Source: Rhizobacter sp. AJA081-3 | Lineage (GTDB): Bacteria > Pseudomonadota > Gammaproteobacteria > Burkholderiales > Burkholderiaceae_C | Reading direction: 5' to 3' | Length of the DNA stretch: 64,000 bases | Assembly: GCF_017795745.1 (NCBI RefSeq) | Contig: NZ_CP059067.1 | Location: 806,001 to 870,000, forward strand | Shown here: positions 54,226 to 63,918 of the stretch, one piece after another | Numbering within the stretch: position 1 is the stretch's first letter | Layout: every line of letters starts with the position of its first letter | The notes under the pieces: generated by a model | Told to the model about the DNA's origin: nothing | The model's database searches: none | What the model saw: the letters and a program-made list of their open reading frames with translations, nothing else | Made by a program: the position numbers and the translations under genes

Positions 54226-55320
54226 TCAGACGTTGAACAGGAAGTTGAGCACGTCGCCATCCTTGACGACGTATTCCTTGCCCTCGGCGCGCATCTTGCC
54301 GGCGTCCTTCGCGCCCTGTTCGCCCTTGTAGGCGATGAAGTCGTCGAAGGCGATGGTCTGCGCGCGGATGAAGCCGCGCTCGAAGTCGGTGTGGATCACG
54401 CCGGCCGCCTGCGGCGCGGTGTCGCCGACGTGGATGGTCCAGGCGCGCACTTCCTTCACGCCGGCGGTGAAGTAGGTCTGCAGGCCGAGCAGCTTGAAGG
54501 CGGCGCGGATCAGCCGGTTCAGGCCCGGCTCGGTCTGGCCCATGTCGGCGAGGAAGAGCTCCTTGTCCTCGTCGCTCATCTCCGACATCTCGGCTTCGGT
54601 CTTCGCGCAGATCGCCACCACCGGCGCCTTCTGCGCCTCGGCGTAGGCCTTCAGCTTCTCGAGCAGCGGGTTGTTCTCGAATCCGTGCTCGTCGACATTG
54701 CCGACGAACATCGCCGGCTTGGCGGTGATCAGGCACAGCGGCTTGAGCACCACCAGCTCTTCCTTGCTGAAGTCGATGCTGCGCACCGGCTTCGCTTCAT
54801 TGAGCGCCGCCTGGCACTTGACCAGCACGTCGACCAGGCGTTGCGCCTCCTTGTCGTGGCCGGTCTTGGCGACCTTCGTGTAGCGGGCCAGCGACTTCTC
54901 TACGGTCGTCATGTCGGCCAGGCACAGCTCGGTCTGGATGACCTCGATGTCGGAGATCGGGTCGACCTTGCCGGCCACGTGGATGACGTTCTCGTCCTCG
55001 AAACAACGCACCACGTTGACGATGGCGTCGGTCTCGCGGATGTGCGCGAGGAACTGGTTGCCCAGGCCCTCGCCTTTGCTCGCCCCGGCCACCAGGCCGG
55101 CGATGTCGACGAACTCCACGATTGCCGGCACCACGCGCTCGGGCTTGACGATCGCCGACAGCTGCGCCAGCCGCGGGTCGGGCAGCTCGACGATGCCGAC
55201 ATTCGGCTCGATGGTGCAGAACGGGTAGTTCTCGGCGGCGATGCCGGCTTTGGTCAGGGCATTGAAGAGGGTGGACTTGCCGACGTTGGGCAGGCCCACG
55301 ATGCCGCACTTGAGGCTCAT
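54226..55320 (-). CDS. ychF: Redox-regulated ATPase/GTPase YchF
   Basis: 364-residue OBG-family P-loop protein that prefers ATP in characterised members and associates with ribosomes. It has the Walker [16 protein letters not shown] (about residues 8-22), [21 protein letters not shown] with the DxxG switch, the diagnostic [10 protein letters not shown], and the C-terminal TGS domain ([30 protein letters not shown]). The coding start is immediately upstream of [16 protein letters not shown]. It is divergent from the pirin gene. Confidence 0.97.
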   Translation of the reverse strand: MSLKCGIVGLPNVGKSTLFNALTKAGIAAENYPFCTIEPNVGIVELPDPRLAQLSAIVKPERVVPAIVEFVDIAGLVAGASKGEGLGNQFLAHIRETDAIVNVVRCFEDENVIHVAGKVDPISDIEVIQTELCLADMTTVEKSLARYTKVAKTGHDKEAQRLVDVLVKCQAALNEAKPVRSIDFSKEELVVLKPLCLITAKPAMFVGNVDEHGFENNPLLEKLKAYAEAQKAPVVAICAKTEAEMSEMSDEDKELFLADMGQTEPGLNRLIRAAFKLLGLQTYFTAGVKEVRAWTIHVGDTAPQAAGVIHTDFERGFIRAQTIAFDDFIAYKGEQGAKDAGKMRAEGKEYVVKDGDVLNFLFNV

Positions 55321-55387
55321 GGAGGGGCTTTCGATATTCCGCGGGAAGAACGTGGATTTTAGGGGGCCGGCCTACACTGCCCCGACC

Positions 55388-56266
55388 ATGACCCTGCCGC
55401 AGCTCATCAGCCCCCAATCCAAGGACCTCGGCGGCGGCTTCACCGTGCGCCGCTGCCTGCCTTCGGCGCAGCGCCAGGCGGTCGGGCCGTTCCTGTTCTT
55501 CGACCACTTCGGGCCGATCACGGCGCAGCCTTCGGACAACCACGACGTGCGCCCGCATCCGCACATCGGCCTGGCTACCGTGACCTATCTGTTCGAGGGC
55601 GCGATGCTGCACCGTGATTCCACTGGCGTGGTGCAGCGCATCGAGCCCGGCGCGATCAACTGGATGACGGCGGGGCGCGGCATCGTGCACTCCGAGCGCA
55701 CACCCGACGACCTGCGCGGCATGGTACGGCGCAGCCATGGGCTGCAGCTCTGGTGCGCGCTGCCGGCCGAGCACGAGGAGGACGCGCCGGCGTTCCAGCA
55801 CCATCCGGCGCACGAACTGCCCGAACTCAACCTGCCCGAGGCGGCGGTGCGCGTGCTGATCGGCTCGGCCTTCGGCGTCACCTCGCCGGTGGCCACGCTC
55901 TCGCCCACGCTGTACCTCGACATCGCGCTGGCCTCGGGCGGCTCGCTGGTGCTGCCCGACGTGGCGATCGAACGCGCGGTCTACAGCACCGACGTGGACA
56001 TCGAGATCGGCGGCACGCCCGTTCCCGCGGGCACGCTGGCGGTGCTGGAGCCCGGCTCGCAGCCGCTGCTGCATGCGCGCCAAGGGGCACGGGTGGTGAT
56101 GATCGGCGGGGCTCCGCTGGGCCACCGCTTCATGGTGTGGAACTTCGTTTCCTCGCGCCGCGAACGCATTGTGCAGGCGCAAGAAGACTGGGAGGCGCAG
56201 CGTTTCGACAAGGTCCCGGGCGAGACCGAGTTCATCCCGCTGCCGCCGCGTCAGTCGAACCGATAG
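55388..56266 (+). CDS. Pirin family protein
   Basis: 292-residue bicupin. The N-terminal cupin contains the metal-binding set HPHIGLATVTYLFEGAMLHRDS and GAINWMTAGRGIVHSERTP, with histidines and a glutamate placed as in pirin and YhhW. Bacterial pirins show quercetinase or regulatory roles; which applies here is not evident. The last 16 bases overlap the convergent MOSC gene. The ATG at 55388 fits the family start. Confidence 0.92.
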   Translation: MTLPQLISPQSKDLGGGFTVRRCLPSAQRQAVGPFLFFDHFGPITAQPSDNHDVRPHPHIGLATVTYLFEGAMLHRDSTGVVQRIEPGAINWMTAGRGIVHSERTPDDLRGMVRRSHGLQLWCALPAEHEEDAPAFQHHPAHELPELNLPEAAVRVLIGSAFGVTSPVATLSPTLYLDIALASGGSLVLPDVAIERAVYSTDVDIEIGGTPVPAGTLAVLEPGSQPLLHARQGARVVMIGGAPLGHRFMVWNFVSSRRERIVQAQEDWEAQRFDKVPGETEFIPLPPRQSNR

Positions 56267-57138
56267 GTCGCGGTGCCGGTCAAGCCCACGCGCAAGGTCG
56301 ACTCGATGCCTTCGAGGATCACCGCGTTCATGCCGAAGGTCAGCGCGCCGTCGAGCCGCGCGTCGGCGCGGTAGCTGGCCAGCGTGTCGCCCACGGCGTG
56401 GCCGGTCTCGGCGGTGGCCGGGTCGACGTCGGGCATGGTGCAGCGGCTGCAGGGCTTGACCATCTTGATGCGCACCGGGCCCTCGGGTGCGGCGAAGACG
56501 ATCTCGTCGAGGTGGTCCTCACCATGTGCATCGAGGCCGTCGAGCACGATGTTCGGCCGGAAGCGCTGCATCGTCACCGGCGCATGGCCGGCCGCCACCA
56601 TCCGGCGGTTGAACTCATCGAGCCCGGCCGTCGAGGTGACGAGCAGCGGGAAGGCATCGGCGAAGGCGTTCCCGGCCTCGATCGGGCCTGTCCAGCGCGC
56701 GTCGGACAGGCGGCGCTGCTCGGGGTCGAAGCGCGCCAGTCGCAGCTTGCCGCTGCGGTACGGGCCGAGAAAGTCGCTGAACCACTGCGCGGCCAGGTCG
56801 CCCATGTCGTAGGCCTTCACGGTGTCGTTCCACACCGTCACCTGCACCGGCTGCTCGACGGTGTCGAGCGCGATGTGCAGCGCCAGCATGCCCGGTGCGC
56901 GCAGCACCATGTCGTGGTGCTTGAGCGTGGGCTGGATCAGCGCCATGCGCGGCAGCTCGCGCTGCGTGACGAGCAGCCCGGCTTCGTCGACCACCATCCA
57001 GGCGCGGTCGAACTCGAAGCCGGTTTCGATGAGCAGCGCCTCGGGCACGGCGATGCCGGCGCAGGACTTGATCGGGTGCAGGTTCAGCCCGGCGATGCGG
57101 ACCTCGATGTCGCCAGCTTTCTCGCTCGTCGGGCTCAC
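56251..57138 (-). CDS. MOSC domain-containing molybdenum-binding oxidoreductase-like protein
   Basis: 295-residue protein with an N-terminal MOSC beta-barrel domain (VRIAGLNLHPIKSCAGIAVPEALL; FEFDRAWMVVDEAGLLVTQRELPRMALI) and a C-terminal MOSC domain. The latter contains RFRPNIVLDGLDAHGED and the cysteine-bearing KPCSRCTMPDVDPATAETG. These are like YcbX and the mARC proteins, which reduce N-hydroxylated compounds. It starts with GTG 57138, overlapping the stop of the AsmA gene by four bases, so the two are co-translated. Confidence 0.9.
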   Translation of the reverse strand: MSPTSEKAGDIEVRIAGLNLHPIKSCAGIAVPEALLIETGFEFDRAWMVVDEAGLLVTQRELPRMALIQPTLKHHDMVLRAPGMLALHIALDTVEQPVQVTVWNDTVKAYDMGDLAAQWFSDFLGPYRSGKLRLARFDPEQRRLSDARWTGPIEAGNAFADAFPLLVTSTAGLDEFNRRMVAAGHAPVTMQRFRPNIVLDGLDAHGEDHLDEIVFAAPEGPVRIKMVKPCSRCTMPDVDPATAETGHAVGDTLASYRADARLDGALTFGMNAVILEGIESTLRVGLTGTATYRFD

Positions 57139-59558
57139 TTGAACAACCCCTTCAACAGTTTCTCCTTCAATTGTTGCTTGGGCGTGGGCGCCGAGGCTGC
57201 GCCGGCCGCCGCCGAGGCGCCGCCCGCCGGGGCCTTCAGGCCCAGCTTGTCGCGCAGCTTGTCTTCCAGCTTGTTCTGCACAGCGCCGGCGGCCACCGCC
57301 GACCACTGGATCTTCCACTCAATCGCTTCGAACGGGCCGGTCAGTCGCACCGGCACCGTCACGCCCTTCAGCGCGGCGAGCTCGGCGCCGCCTTGCCCCG
57401 CCGCCGTGCCGGTGACGGTGGCGCGCGCGGTGTAGTCGATGCGGCCCTTGCCGATGTCCACCGCGCCGTCGCCGCCCAGGCGCAGGTAGGGGCTCTTCAG
57501 GTCGAGGTCGCTGCTGCGCGCCACGCCGTCGGCGATCTGGAAGCTGGCACTCAGCTCGGAGAAATCGGTCTTCTCGGTCTGCACCGCCTTCGTCGAGGCG
57601 TCGTCCTTCAGCGACAGCGCGGCCTTCGCCTGGCGCATGCTCTTGGCCAGGTTGATGCCCTTGATTGCGCCGTCGCGCAGGTTGAGCGAGGCCGTGCCAC
57701 GCAGGTGCGAACGCAGTTCGCCGATGCTCTTGCCGGTGGTGTCGACGTCCATCGCGACGCGGCCGGTGCCCTCGAGCAGGTCCTTGCCGGCCACGTCCTT
57801 GAGCAGCGCGTTGACGTTCACGCCGGTGGCCACCGCCTTCACCGCGATGCGGTTGGCGCGTGCGTCGGCCAGTGCGTTGGCATCGAGCGCGCCGCCCCAG
57901 GCCTTGGCCTGCAGCACCGGCACCTTGAGCATGCCGTTGTCGAGTTGCGCCTCGATGCGCGCATCGGCGATGCGGTACTGGCGGAACACGAAGCTGCCGG
58001 CGCGCAGCGACACGTTGGCGTTCAGCGCGCGCAGGGCCGACAGGTCCACTGGCGCATCGGCCGGCGCCGGTGCGTTCTTGTCCGGCGTGGCGCCGGCGGA
58101 GGCGCCGGCGGGCAGCAGGGTGTTCAGGTCCAGCGCGTCAAAGCGTGCGTTGGCCTTGACGAACAGCGGGCTGGCCGACAGGTTGGCGTTGCCATCGATC
58201 GCGAAGTTGTTCGTGTTGACCTGGCCCGACACCGCCCACTGCGCGGCCTGCGGCGAGGCCGAGGCGCTGCCCTTGAGCGACAGCGCCACCGGCTTGAGGC
58301 CCTTGTCCTCGACGTTGGCCTGCAGCGCCAGCGCCTCCAGGCTGATCGCCGACTTGGCCGGCTTGATGCCGAGGTTGGCGCGCAGCGTGCCGTCGAGCTT
58401 GCGTGCCGCGCTGTTGCTCGACAGCTTCGCCTCGAAGGCGGGCAGGGCGACGGCGTCGAAAGTGCCGGTGGGTGCGCCGCTCTTGAAGGTGGCGTTCACC
58501 GGCAGTTCGCCGCCGAGATCGAGCTTGCCTTCGAGCGGGCTGCCCTTGAGCTTCTGGCCTTCGACGTCGAGTTGCGGCCAGTCGAGGTCGAGCGCCAGCG
58601 GGTCCTTGCCGCGGCTGCCCTTGACGCGCAGCTTGAGCTGCTCGACACGCAGGGCCTGCTTCGTCGGGTCGTAACCGAAGGCGCCGATGGACAGCGTGCT
58701 GCCGGCCACCTGGATCGCGCCGGCACGGGCCGCGAGCTGCAACTCCAGCCCCTTGGCGTCGACCGAGCCCTTGGCACCGTCGTAGGCGAGGGCGCCGCGC
58801 ACGTTGGTCTCGACGGCGCTGGCGCCGGGCACGTCGCCCTTGAACGTGAGGTTCATGTCGGCCAGGCGCACCGAGCCGGTGGCGAGGTCCGGTGTCAGAC
58901 GGGTCTTGCCGTCGAGCGATCCCTTCAGCACCGGCTTCCTGAAATCGAACTTCGCGGCCAGCTCGATGGCCGACTCCACGCCGTTGGCAATGCGGCCGGT
59001 GCTCAGCGAATCGAGCACCAGCTCGCCGTCGATGCCGCCCTGATCGTCCTTCACGCGGGCACGCACGTCCTTGAGGGTGACGCGATCGATGTCGAAGTCC
59101 AGCGGCTTGCCGGCGGCGGACTTCGGCTCGGTTTTCGACGGCGCCGAGGCCGGCGCGGCGGGGCCGGCCAGGTCGTCGGTGTTGCGCCTGCCCTGGGCAT
59201 CGCGCAGCAGCTGAGCACGCACGCCGCTGGCCTCGACACGGCCGACGACGACGCGGCCGCTGAGCAGCGGCATCACGTCGACCGCCAGCGCGGCGCTGTC
59301 GATGGCGGCGAACTGCTCGCTGCGACCGGCTTCGCTCAGGCTGAGCCGGCTCAGCTTGACCGCCACCCGCGGGAACACCGACAGCTCGATCGGGCCGTCG
59401 ATGACCAGCGTGCGGTTGCGGTTCGCCTTCATCCAGTCGACCGCCATGCCCTTGTAGCGATTGGGGTCGAAGGTGCTGACGAGGTAGACGGCGGCGGCGA
59501 TGGCCACCAGCAGCAGCACCGCGAGCGCGATGCCGATTCTCTTGATCCAGGCAGACAT
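57135..59558 (-). CDS. AsmA family outer-membrane biogenesis protein
   Basis: 807-residue inner-membrane-anchored periplasmic protein with a TM helix at about residues 5-27 (IGIALAVLLLVAIAAAVYL). AsmA features follow: FDPNRYKGMAVDWMKANRNRTLVIDGPIELSVFPRV, SLDGKTRLTPDLATGSVRLAD, and a C-terminal AsmA_2-type part (LLKDVAGKDLLEGTGRVAMD; LNLRDGAIKGINLAKSMRQAKA). AsmA-like proteins are thought to act in phospholipid transport between membranes. I start at ATG 59558 since the membrane anchor begins there. It is divergent from the ubiquinone-type hydroxylase gene. Confidence 0.9.
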   Translation of the reverse strand: MSAWIKRIGIALAVLLLVAIAAAVYLVSTFDPNRYKGMAVDWMKANRNRTLVIDGPIELSVFPRVAVKLSRLSLSEAGRSEQFAAIDSAALAVDVMPLLSGRVVVGRVEASGVRAQLLRDAQGRRNTDDLAGPAAPASAPSKTEPKSAAGKPLDFDIDRVTLKDVRARVKDDQGGIDGELVLDSLSTGRIANGVESAIELAAKFDFRKPVLKGSLDGKTRLTPDLATGSVRLADMNLTFKGDVPGASAVETNVRGALAYDGAKGSVDAKGLELQLAARAGAIQVAGSTLSIGAFGYDPTKQALRVEQLKLRVKGSRGKDPLALDLDWPQLDVEGQKLKGSPLEGKLDLGGELPVNATFKSGAPTGTFDAVALPAFEAKLSSNSAARKLDGTLRANLGIKPAKSAISLEALALQANVEDKGLKPVALSLKGSASASPQAAQWAVSGQVNTNNFAIDGNANLSASPLFVKANARFDALDLNTLLPAGASAGATPDKNAPAPADAPVDLSALRALNANVSLRAGSFVFRQYRIADARIEAQLDNGMLKVPVLQAKAWGGALDANALADARANRIAVKAVATGVNVNALLKDVAGKDLLEGTGRVAMDVDTTGKSIGELRSHLRGTASLNLRDGAIKGINLAKSMRQAKAALSLKDDASTKAVQTEKTDFSELSASFQIADGVARSSDLDLKSPYLRLGGDGAVDIGKGRIDYTARATVTGTAAGQGGAELAALKGVTVPVRLTGPFEAIEWKIQWSAVAAGAVQNKLEDKLRDKLGLKAPAGGASAAAGAASAPTPKQQLKEKLLKGLFK

Positions 59559-59667
59559 GGACAGGGGAGCGGGCCGCAGCGGCGCCCGCATGGAGCCGAT
59601 CGGGAGCCGGGATTGTGCACCCCCTGCACAGCACGGTGCCGGGCCCGGCTCCCTACAATGCAAGGCG

Positions 59668-60789
59668 ATGAAACACGTGGATGTGCTGGTGCGCGGGGCG
59701 GGCATCGTCGGGCAGAGCCTGGCGCTGTCGCTGGCGCGGCTCGGGCTGCAGGTCGGGCTCTGCGCGGAGCCACCGCGCCCCGAGGGCAGCCCCGATGTGC
59801 GCGCCTACGCGCTGAACGCCGCCTCAGTGGCGCTGCTGCGCAGCCTGAAGGTGTGGGATTCGCTGCCCGCGCATGCCGCCACGCCGGTCTACGACATGCA
59901 CGTGCAGGGCGATGCCGACGGCGCGGCGATCGACTTCTCTGCCTGGGAGCAGAAGGTCGGCGAGCTGGCCTGGATCGTCGATGCGCCGGTGCTCGAGCGC
60001 GAGCTGGGCGCGGCGGTGCGCTTCTCGCCGCACATCCATGCGCTGGCGCCTGCCACGGCCGAGCGCGTGCGGGCCGATCTGACCGCTCTGTGCGAGGGCA
60101 AGGAATCGGCCAGCCGCGCCCGCCTGGGCGTGGGTTTCGAGCGCCACGACTACGGACACAGTGCCATCGCTGCGCGTCTGGTGGCCGCACGGCCGCACGG
60201 GGGCACGGCACGGCAATGGTTCCGCTCGCCCGACGTGCTGGCGCTGCTGCCCTTCGATTCGCCGCAGCCGAGCTGTTCGTATGCGCTGGTCTGGTCGATG
60301 CCGCGCGAGCGTGCGCACGAACTGATGGCGCTCGACGACACAGCCTTTGCCGCGGCCCTGATGGAAGCCAGCCGCGGCGAGGCCGGTGAACTGACTGTGG
60401 CTTCGCCGCGCGCCGAATGGCCGCTGGCGATTGCCGAAGCCACCGCCTGGAGCGGCCCCGGCTGGGTGCTGCTCGGCGACGCTGCCCATGTGGTGCACCC
60501 GCTGGCGGGCCAGGGCCTGAACCTGGGCCTGGCCGACGTGATCGCGCTGACCCGCGTGATCGCCGCGCGCGAGCCGTGGCGGCCGCTGGGCGACGAGCGG
60601 CTGCTGCGCCGCTATGCGCGCGAACGCACCCTGCCCACCTGGGCAATGGCGCAGGTCACCGACGGCCTGCTGCAGCTTTTCGCACAGCCGGCGCCCGCCG
60701 TGCGGGAACTTCGCAACCGCGGGCTGAGTCTGGTCAACCAGCTCACCCCTCTCAAGCGCTGGCTGACGGCCCGCGCTCTCGACGCCTGA
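59668..60789 (+). CDS. UbiH/UbiF/VisC-family FAD monooxygenase
   Basis: 373-residue flavin hydroxylase predicted to hydroxylate the ubiquinone ring. The FAD dinucleotide fold is in VLVRGAGIVGQSLALSLARLG. The second FAD motif is GWVLLGDAAHVVHPLAGQGLN, with the following GLADVIALTRVI matching the family signature. YALNAASVALLRSLKVW is also typical. Which ring position it attacks (UbiH, UbiF, UbiI or another) cannot be told by eye. The dsbC gene follows 10 bases later. Confidence 0.88.
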   Translation: MKHVDVLVRGAGIVGQSLALSLARLGLQVGLCAEPPRPEGSPDVRAYALNAASVALLRSLKVWDSLPAHAATPVYDMHVQGDADGAAIDFSAWEQKVGELAWIVDAPVLERELGAAVRFSPHIHALAPATAERVRADLTALCEGKESASRARLGVGFERHDYGHSAIAARLVAARPHGGTARQWFRSPDVLALLPFDSPQPSCSYALVWSMPRERAHELMALDDTAFAAALMEASRGEAGELTVASPRAEWPLAIAEATAWSGPGWVLLGDAAHVVHPLAGQGLNLGLADVIALTRVIAAREPWRPLGDERLLRRYARERTLPTWAMAQVTDGLLQLFAQPAPAVRELRNRGLSLVNQLTPLKRWLTARALDA

Positions 60790-60799
60790 AGGCCCCCGC

Positions 60800-61519
60800 A
60801 TGATCCGCTTCGTTCCGTTCGCACTCGCCGCCGCGCTGGCGCTGCCCGCCCTGGCCCAGGAGGCGGTCATCCGCAAGAACCTGAGCGAGCGGCTGCCCGA
60901 CTTCCCGAAGATCGACGAGATCACGAAGACGCCCATCCCGGGCCTGTACGAGTTCCGCATCGGCACCGAGGTCTTCTACACCGACGAGCAGGGCAACCAC
61001 GTGATCGAGGGACACATCATCGACACGCGCACGCGTGTCAACCTCACGCAGGCGCGCGTCGACAAGCTCACGCAGATCGACGTGAGCAAGTTGCCGCTGA
61101 AGGACGCCATCGTCTGGAAGCAGGTAACGGGTGAGCGCAAGCTGGTGGTCTTCGCCGACCCGAACTGCGGCTACTGCAAGCGCTTCGAGCGCGACCTGAA
61201 CAACGTCAAGGACGTCACCGTCTATACCTTCCTCTACCCCATCCTCGGTGGCGATTCGCCTGAGAAGTCGAAGAACATCTGGTGCGCCAAGGACAGCACC
61301 AAGGCCTGGCGCGACTGGATGCTCGACGGCGTCACGCCGCCGAAGGTCATGGGCCAGTGCGATCTCGGCGCGCTCAACCGCACCGCCGAGATGGGCCGCA
61401 AGTACAAGATCAACGGCACGCCGGCGATCGTTTTCGAGGACGGCAAGCGCGTGCCCGGCGCGATGAACGCCGAGCAGATCGAGAAGCAGCTGGTCGCCAG
61501 CCGCGCCGCCAGGCCCTGA
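60800..61519 (+). CDS. dsbC: Thiol:disulfide interchange protein DsbC
   Basis: 239-residue periplasmic disulfide isomerase. A signal peptide MIRFVPFALAAALALPALAQ is followed by an N-terminal dimerisation domain and a thioredoxin domain with the C123-G-Y-C126 motif in FADPNCGYCKRFERDL. The cis-proline loop NGTPAIVFEDGKRVPGA is also present. A second cysteine pair (WCAKDSTKAWRDWML... GQCD) matches the structural disulfide of DsbC. It is expected to serve folding of secreted proteins, together with DsbD. Confidence 0.95.
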   Translation: MIRFVPFALAAALALPALAQEAVIRKNLSERLPDFPKIDEITKTPIPGLYEFRIGTEVFYTDEQGNHVIEGHIIDTRTRVNLTQARVDKLTQIDVSKLPLKDAIVWKQVTGERKLVVFADPNCGYCKRFERDLNNVKDVTVYTFLYPILGGDSPEKSKNIWCAKDSTKAWRDWMLDGVTPPKVMGQCDLGALNRTAEMGRKYKINGTPAIVFEDGKRVPGAMNAEQIEKQLVASRAARP

Positions 61520-61532
61520 GCGGCAGGATGCC

Positions 61533-62537
61533 TCAGGCGTAACGCAGCTCGCCCGTCTTGCCGCGGAACACTCGGTACGAGAACACCGTGTAGGCCGCGA
61601 TGGCCGGCACCGAGATGCACACGCCGAACAGGATGAACTTCAGCGAGGCCGGGCTGCTGGCCGCCTGCCAGATCGTCAGGCGATCGATCACCACGTAGGG
61701 ATAGATGCTGTAGGCCAGCCCGAGGAAGCCGAGCACGAACACCGCGATCAGCAGCACGAAGGGCAGCCATGAGGCCGGCCCGCGCACCACGTGCGAGTTG
61801 AGCAGGCCGCGCACCGCCAGCAACAGCACGCCGGTCATCAGCGGGATGGCCGACAGCGCGATCACCTCGGGCAGCACGAACCAGCGTGCGCGCACCGTCT
61901 CGCTGATCCAGGGCGTGGCCATCGAGATCAGCAGCAGGCCGCCGACCATCGGCGCCCAGGCGATCTTGGCCCAGCGCACCGCGCGTTCCTGCAGTTCGCC
62001 CTCGGTCTTCATGACCAGCCAGGCGGCACCGAGCAGCACGTAAGCCATCGGCAGCGCGGCAGCGATGGCGGCGGCGAACAGCGGGTAGTTCCAGCCCTCG
62101 CCGAAGCCGCTGACGTAACGCCCGAGCATCCAGCCCTGCGACACCGCGGCCAGCGTGGAGCCGGCGAAGAACAGGCGGTCCCAGGTCGGCTTGTGCGAGG
62201 CGCTGGCCTTGACGCGGAAGTCGAATGCCACGCCGCGCAGGATCAGCCCTACCAGCATCAGCGTGACCGGCAGGTACAGCTGGGTCAGCACCAGGCCGTG
62301 CGCCTTCGGGAAGGCCACCAGCAGGATGCCCACGCCGAGCACCAGCCAGGTCTCGTTGGCGTCCCAGAAGGGACCGATGGAAGCGATCATCACGTCCTTC
62401 TCGGCCTCGCTGGCGCGGTGCATCAGCATGCCGACGCCGAGGTCGTAGCCGTCGCTGACGACGTAGATCAGCATCGACAGGCCCATCAGCGCCATGAAGA
62501 CGACGGGCAGTGCCTCGTCGAAGCTCATCGTGTTCAT
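61533..62537 (-). CDS. cydB: Cytochrome bd-type ubiquinol oxidase subunit II
   Basis: 334-residue hydrophobic subunit of the bd oxidase, a high-affinity quinol oxidase independent of the aa3 branch. Marks include VVSDGYDLGVGMLMHRA, DVMIASIGPFWDANETWLV, LILRGVAFDFR and the closing YSIYPYVVIDRLTIWQAASSP. The ATG at 62537 overlaps the cydA stop by four bases. It is shorter than E. coli CydB (379), nearer to the cyanide-insensitive CioB type. Confidence 0.94.
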   Translation of the reverse strand: MNTMSFDEALPVVFMALMGLSMLIYVVSDGYDLGVGMLMHRASEAEKDVMIASIGPFWDANETWLVLGVGILLVAFPKAHGLVLTQLYLPVTLMLVGLILRGVAFDFRVKASASHKPTWDRLFFAGSTLAAVSQGWMLGRYVSGFGEGWNYPLFAAAIAAALPMAYVLLGAAWLVMKTEGELQERAVRWAKIAWAPMVGGLLLISMATPWISETVRARWFVLPEVIALSAIPLMTGVLLLAVRGLLNSHVVRGPASWLPFVLLIAVFVLGFLGLAYSIYPYVVIDRLTIWQAASSPASLKFILFGVCISVPAIAAYTVFSYRVFRGKTGELRYA

Positions 62538-63907
62538 GCGGCACCTCTGGCGGGCAGCGCTGACACGGCGCCGGGCTCGGGCGCATCGGGGGCATCCGGC
62601 TTCTCGGCCATGTACTTGAGCACGCCGATGTAGGCGACGATCAGCGCCAGGTACACAGTCACGTAGAGCGCCAGCGTGAGCGCGATCATCGGCGCCGGCA
62701 CGGTGGACGCGACGTCGGCGGTGCGCAGCAGGCCGTACACGATGAAGGGCTGGCGACCGATCTCCGTGACGTACCAGCCGGCCACCGTGGCCACCCAGCC
62801 GGAGAAGGTCATGCCGGCGAGCACCCACAGCAGTGCGCGCGGAAGCCGCTCGGGCCGCCAGCCGCTGCGGCGATAGAGCCACCAGCCGATCCAACTGGTG
62901 GCCAGCATCAGCACGCCGACGCCGACCATGATGCGGAAGGCGAAGAACAGCGGCAGCACCGGCGGGTGCGCGCCGCGGAATTCGTTGAGGCCGCGGATCT
63001 CGCCCTGCGCGTCGTGGGTGAGGATCAGGCTGGCCAGGTTCGGGATGGCGATCTCGGCGCGGTTGCTGCGCGTTGTCTCGTCCGGAATGGCGAACAGCAG
63101 CAGCGGCGCACCGCGTTCGGTTTCCCACACGCCTTCCATCGCGGCGATCTTTTGCGGCTGGTGCTTCAGCGTGTTCAGGCCATGCTCGTCGCCGACGAAG
63201 ATCTGCAGCGGGATCAACAATGCAGCGAGCGTGAGCGCCACGCGCAGCACGCGCGGTGCCGCGCTCTGCCCGCCGCCCTTGAGCAGCTGCCAGGCCGACA
63301 GGCCGGCCATCAGGAAGGCGCAGGTCAGCGCCGAGGCGAGCAACATGTGCGTGAAGCGGTAAGGGAACGAGGGGTTGAAGATCACCTCGATCCAGCTCTT
63401 CACGTGGAACTCGCCGTTGATGATCTCGTGCCCCGCCGGCGTCTGCATCCAGGAGTTCAGCGCCAGGATCCAGAAGGCGCTCAGCGTGGTGCCCAGCGCG
63501 ACGAAGAAGGTGGCCATCAGGTGCACCCGCTCGCTGACCCTGCCGTGGCCGAACAGCATCACGCCGAGGAAGCCGGCCTCGAGGAAGAAGGCGGTCAGCA
63601 CCTCGTAGCCCAGCAGCGGCCCGGCGACGTTGCCCACGCGCTCCATGAAGCCCGGCCAGTTGGTGCCGAACTGGAAGCTCATCGTGATGCCGCTGACCAC
63701 GCCCAGCGCGAAGCTCAGCGCGAACACCTTGGTCCAGAAGCGGTAGGCGCCCAGCCACGCATGTTTCGCCGCGGCCTCGCTGGCGCGCAGGTAGCGCCAG
63801 CGAAAGAACAGCAGCACCCAGGCCAGCGCGATGCTGATGGTCGGGAACAGGATGTGGAAGGTGATGTTGGCCGCGAACTGCATTCGCGCCAGGATGAGGG
63901 CGTCCAT
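62534..63907 (-). CDS. cydA: Cytochrome bd-type ubiquinol oxidase subunit I
   Basis: 457-residue catalytic subunit carrying hemes b558, b595 and d. H18 in MQFAANITFHILFPT corresponds to the conserved N-terminal heme ligand. GVVSGITMSFQFGTNWPGF, FEAGFLGV-like LEAGFLGVMLFGHGRV, and GWYVTEIGRQPFIVYGLLRT follow. The length and the apparently short Q-loop fit the Cio/short-Q-loop group. No cydX-like gene is visible after cydB. The start is 11 bases downstream of the preceding partial gene. Confidence 0.95.
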   Translation of the reverse strand: MDALILARMQFAANITFHILFPTISIALAWVLLFFRWRYLRASEAAAKHAWLGAYRFWTKVFALSFALGVVSGITMSFQFGTNWPGFMERVGNVAGPLLGYEVLTAFFLEAGFLGVMLFGHGRVSERVHLMATFFVALGTTLSAFWILALNSWMQTPAGHEIINGEFHVKSWIEVIFNPSFPYRFTHMLLASALTCAFLMAGLSAWQLLKGGGQSAAPRVLRVALTLAALLIPLQIFVGDEHGLNTLKHQPQKIAAMEGVWETERGAPLLLFAIPDETTRSNRAEIAIPNLASLILTHDAQGEIRGLNEFRGAHPPVLPLFFAFRIMVGVGVLMLATSWIGWWLYRRSGWRPERLPRALLWVLAGMTFSGWVATVAGWYVTEIGRQPFIVYGLLRTADVASTVPAPMIALTLALYVTVYLALIVAYIGVLKYMAEKPDAPDAPEPGAVSALPARGAA

Positions 63908-63918
63908 CGTGGGAGCTC

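Noticed and set aside
53777-54260. Several short open frames across the phaC-ychF gap
   Set aside because: They run through the inverted repeats on both strands, carry no recognisable motif and have no convincing ribosome-binding site. The longest minus-strand frame simply continues out of frame from ychF.
57171-60389. Very long open frame (over 1000 codons) on the plus strand across the AsmA gene
   Set aside because: It is antisense to AsmA, which has clear family motifs. Its translation is Arg/Ala/His-rich with no domain, as expected from opposite-strand frames in GC-rich coding DNA.
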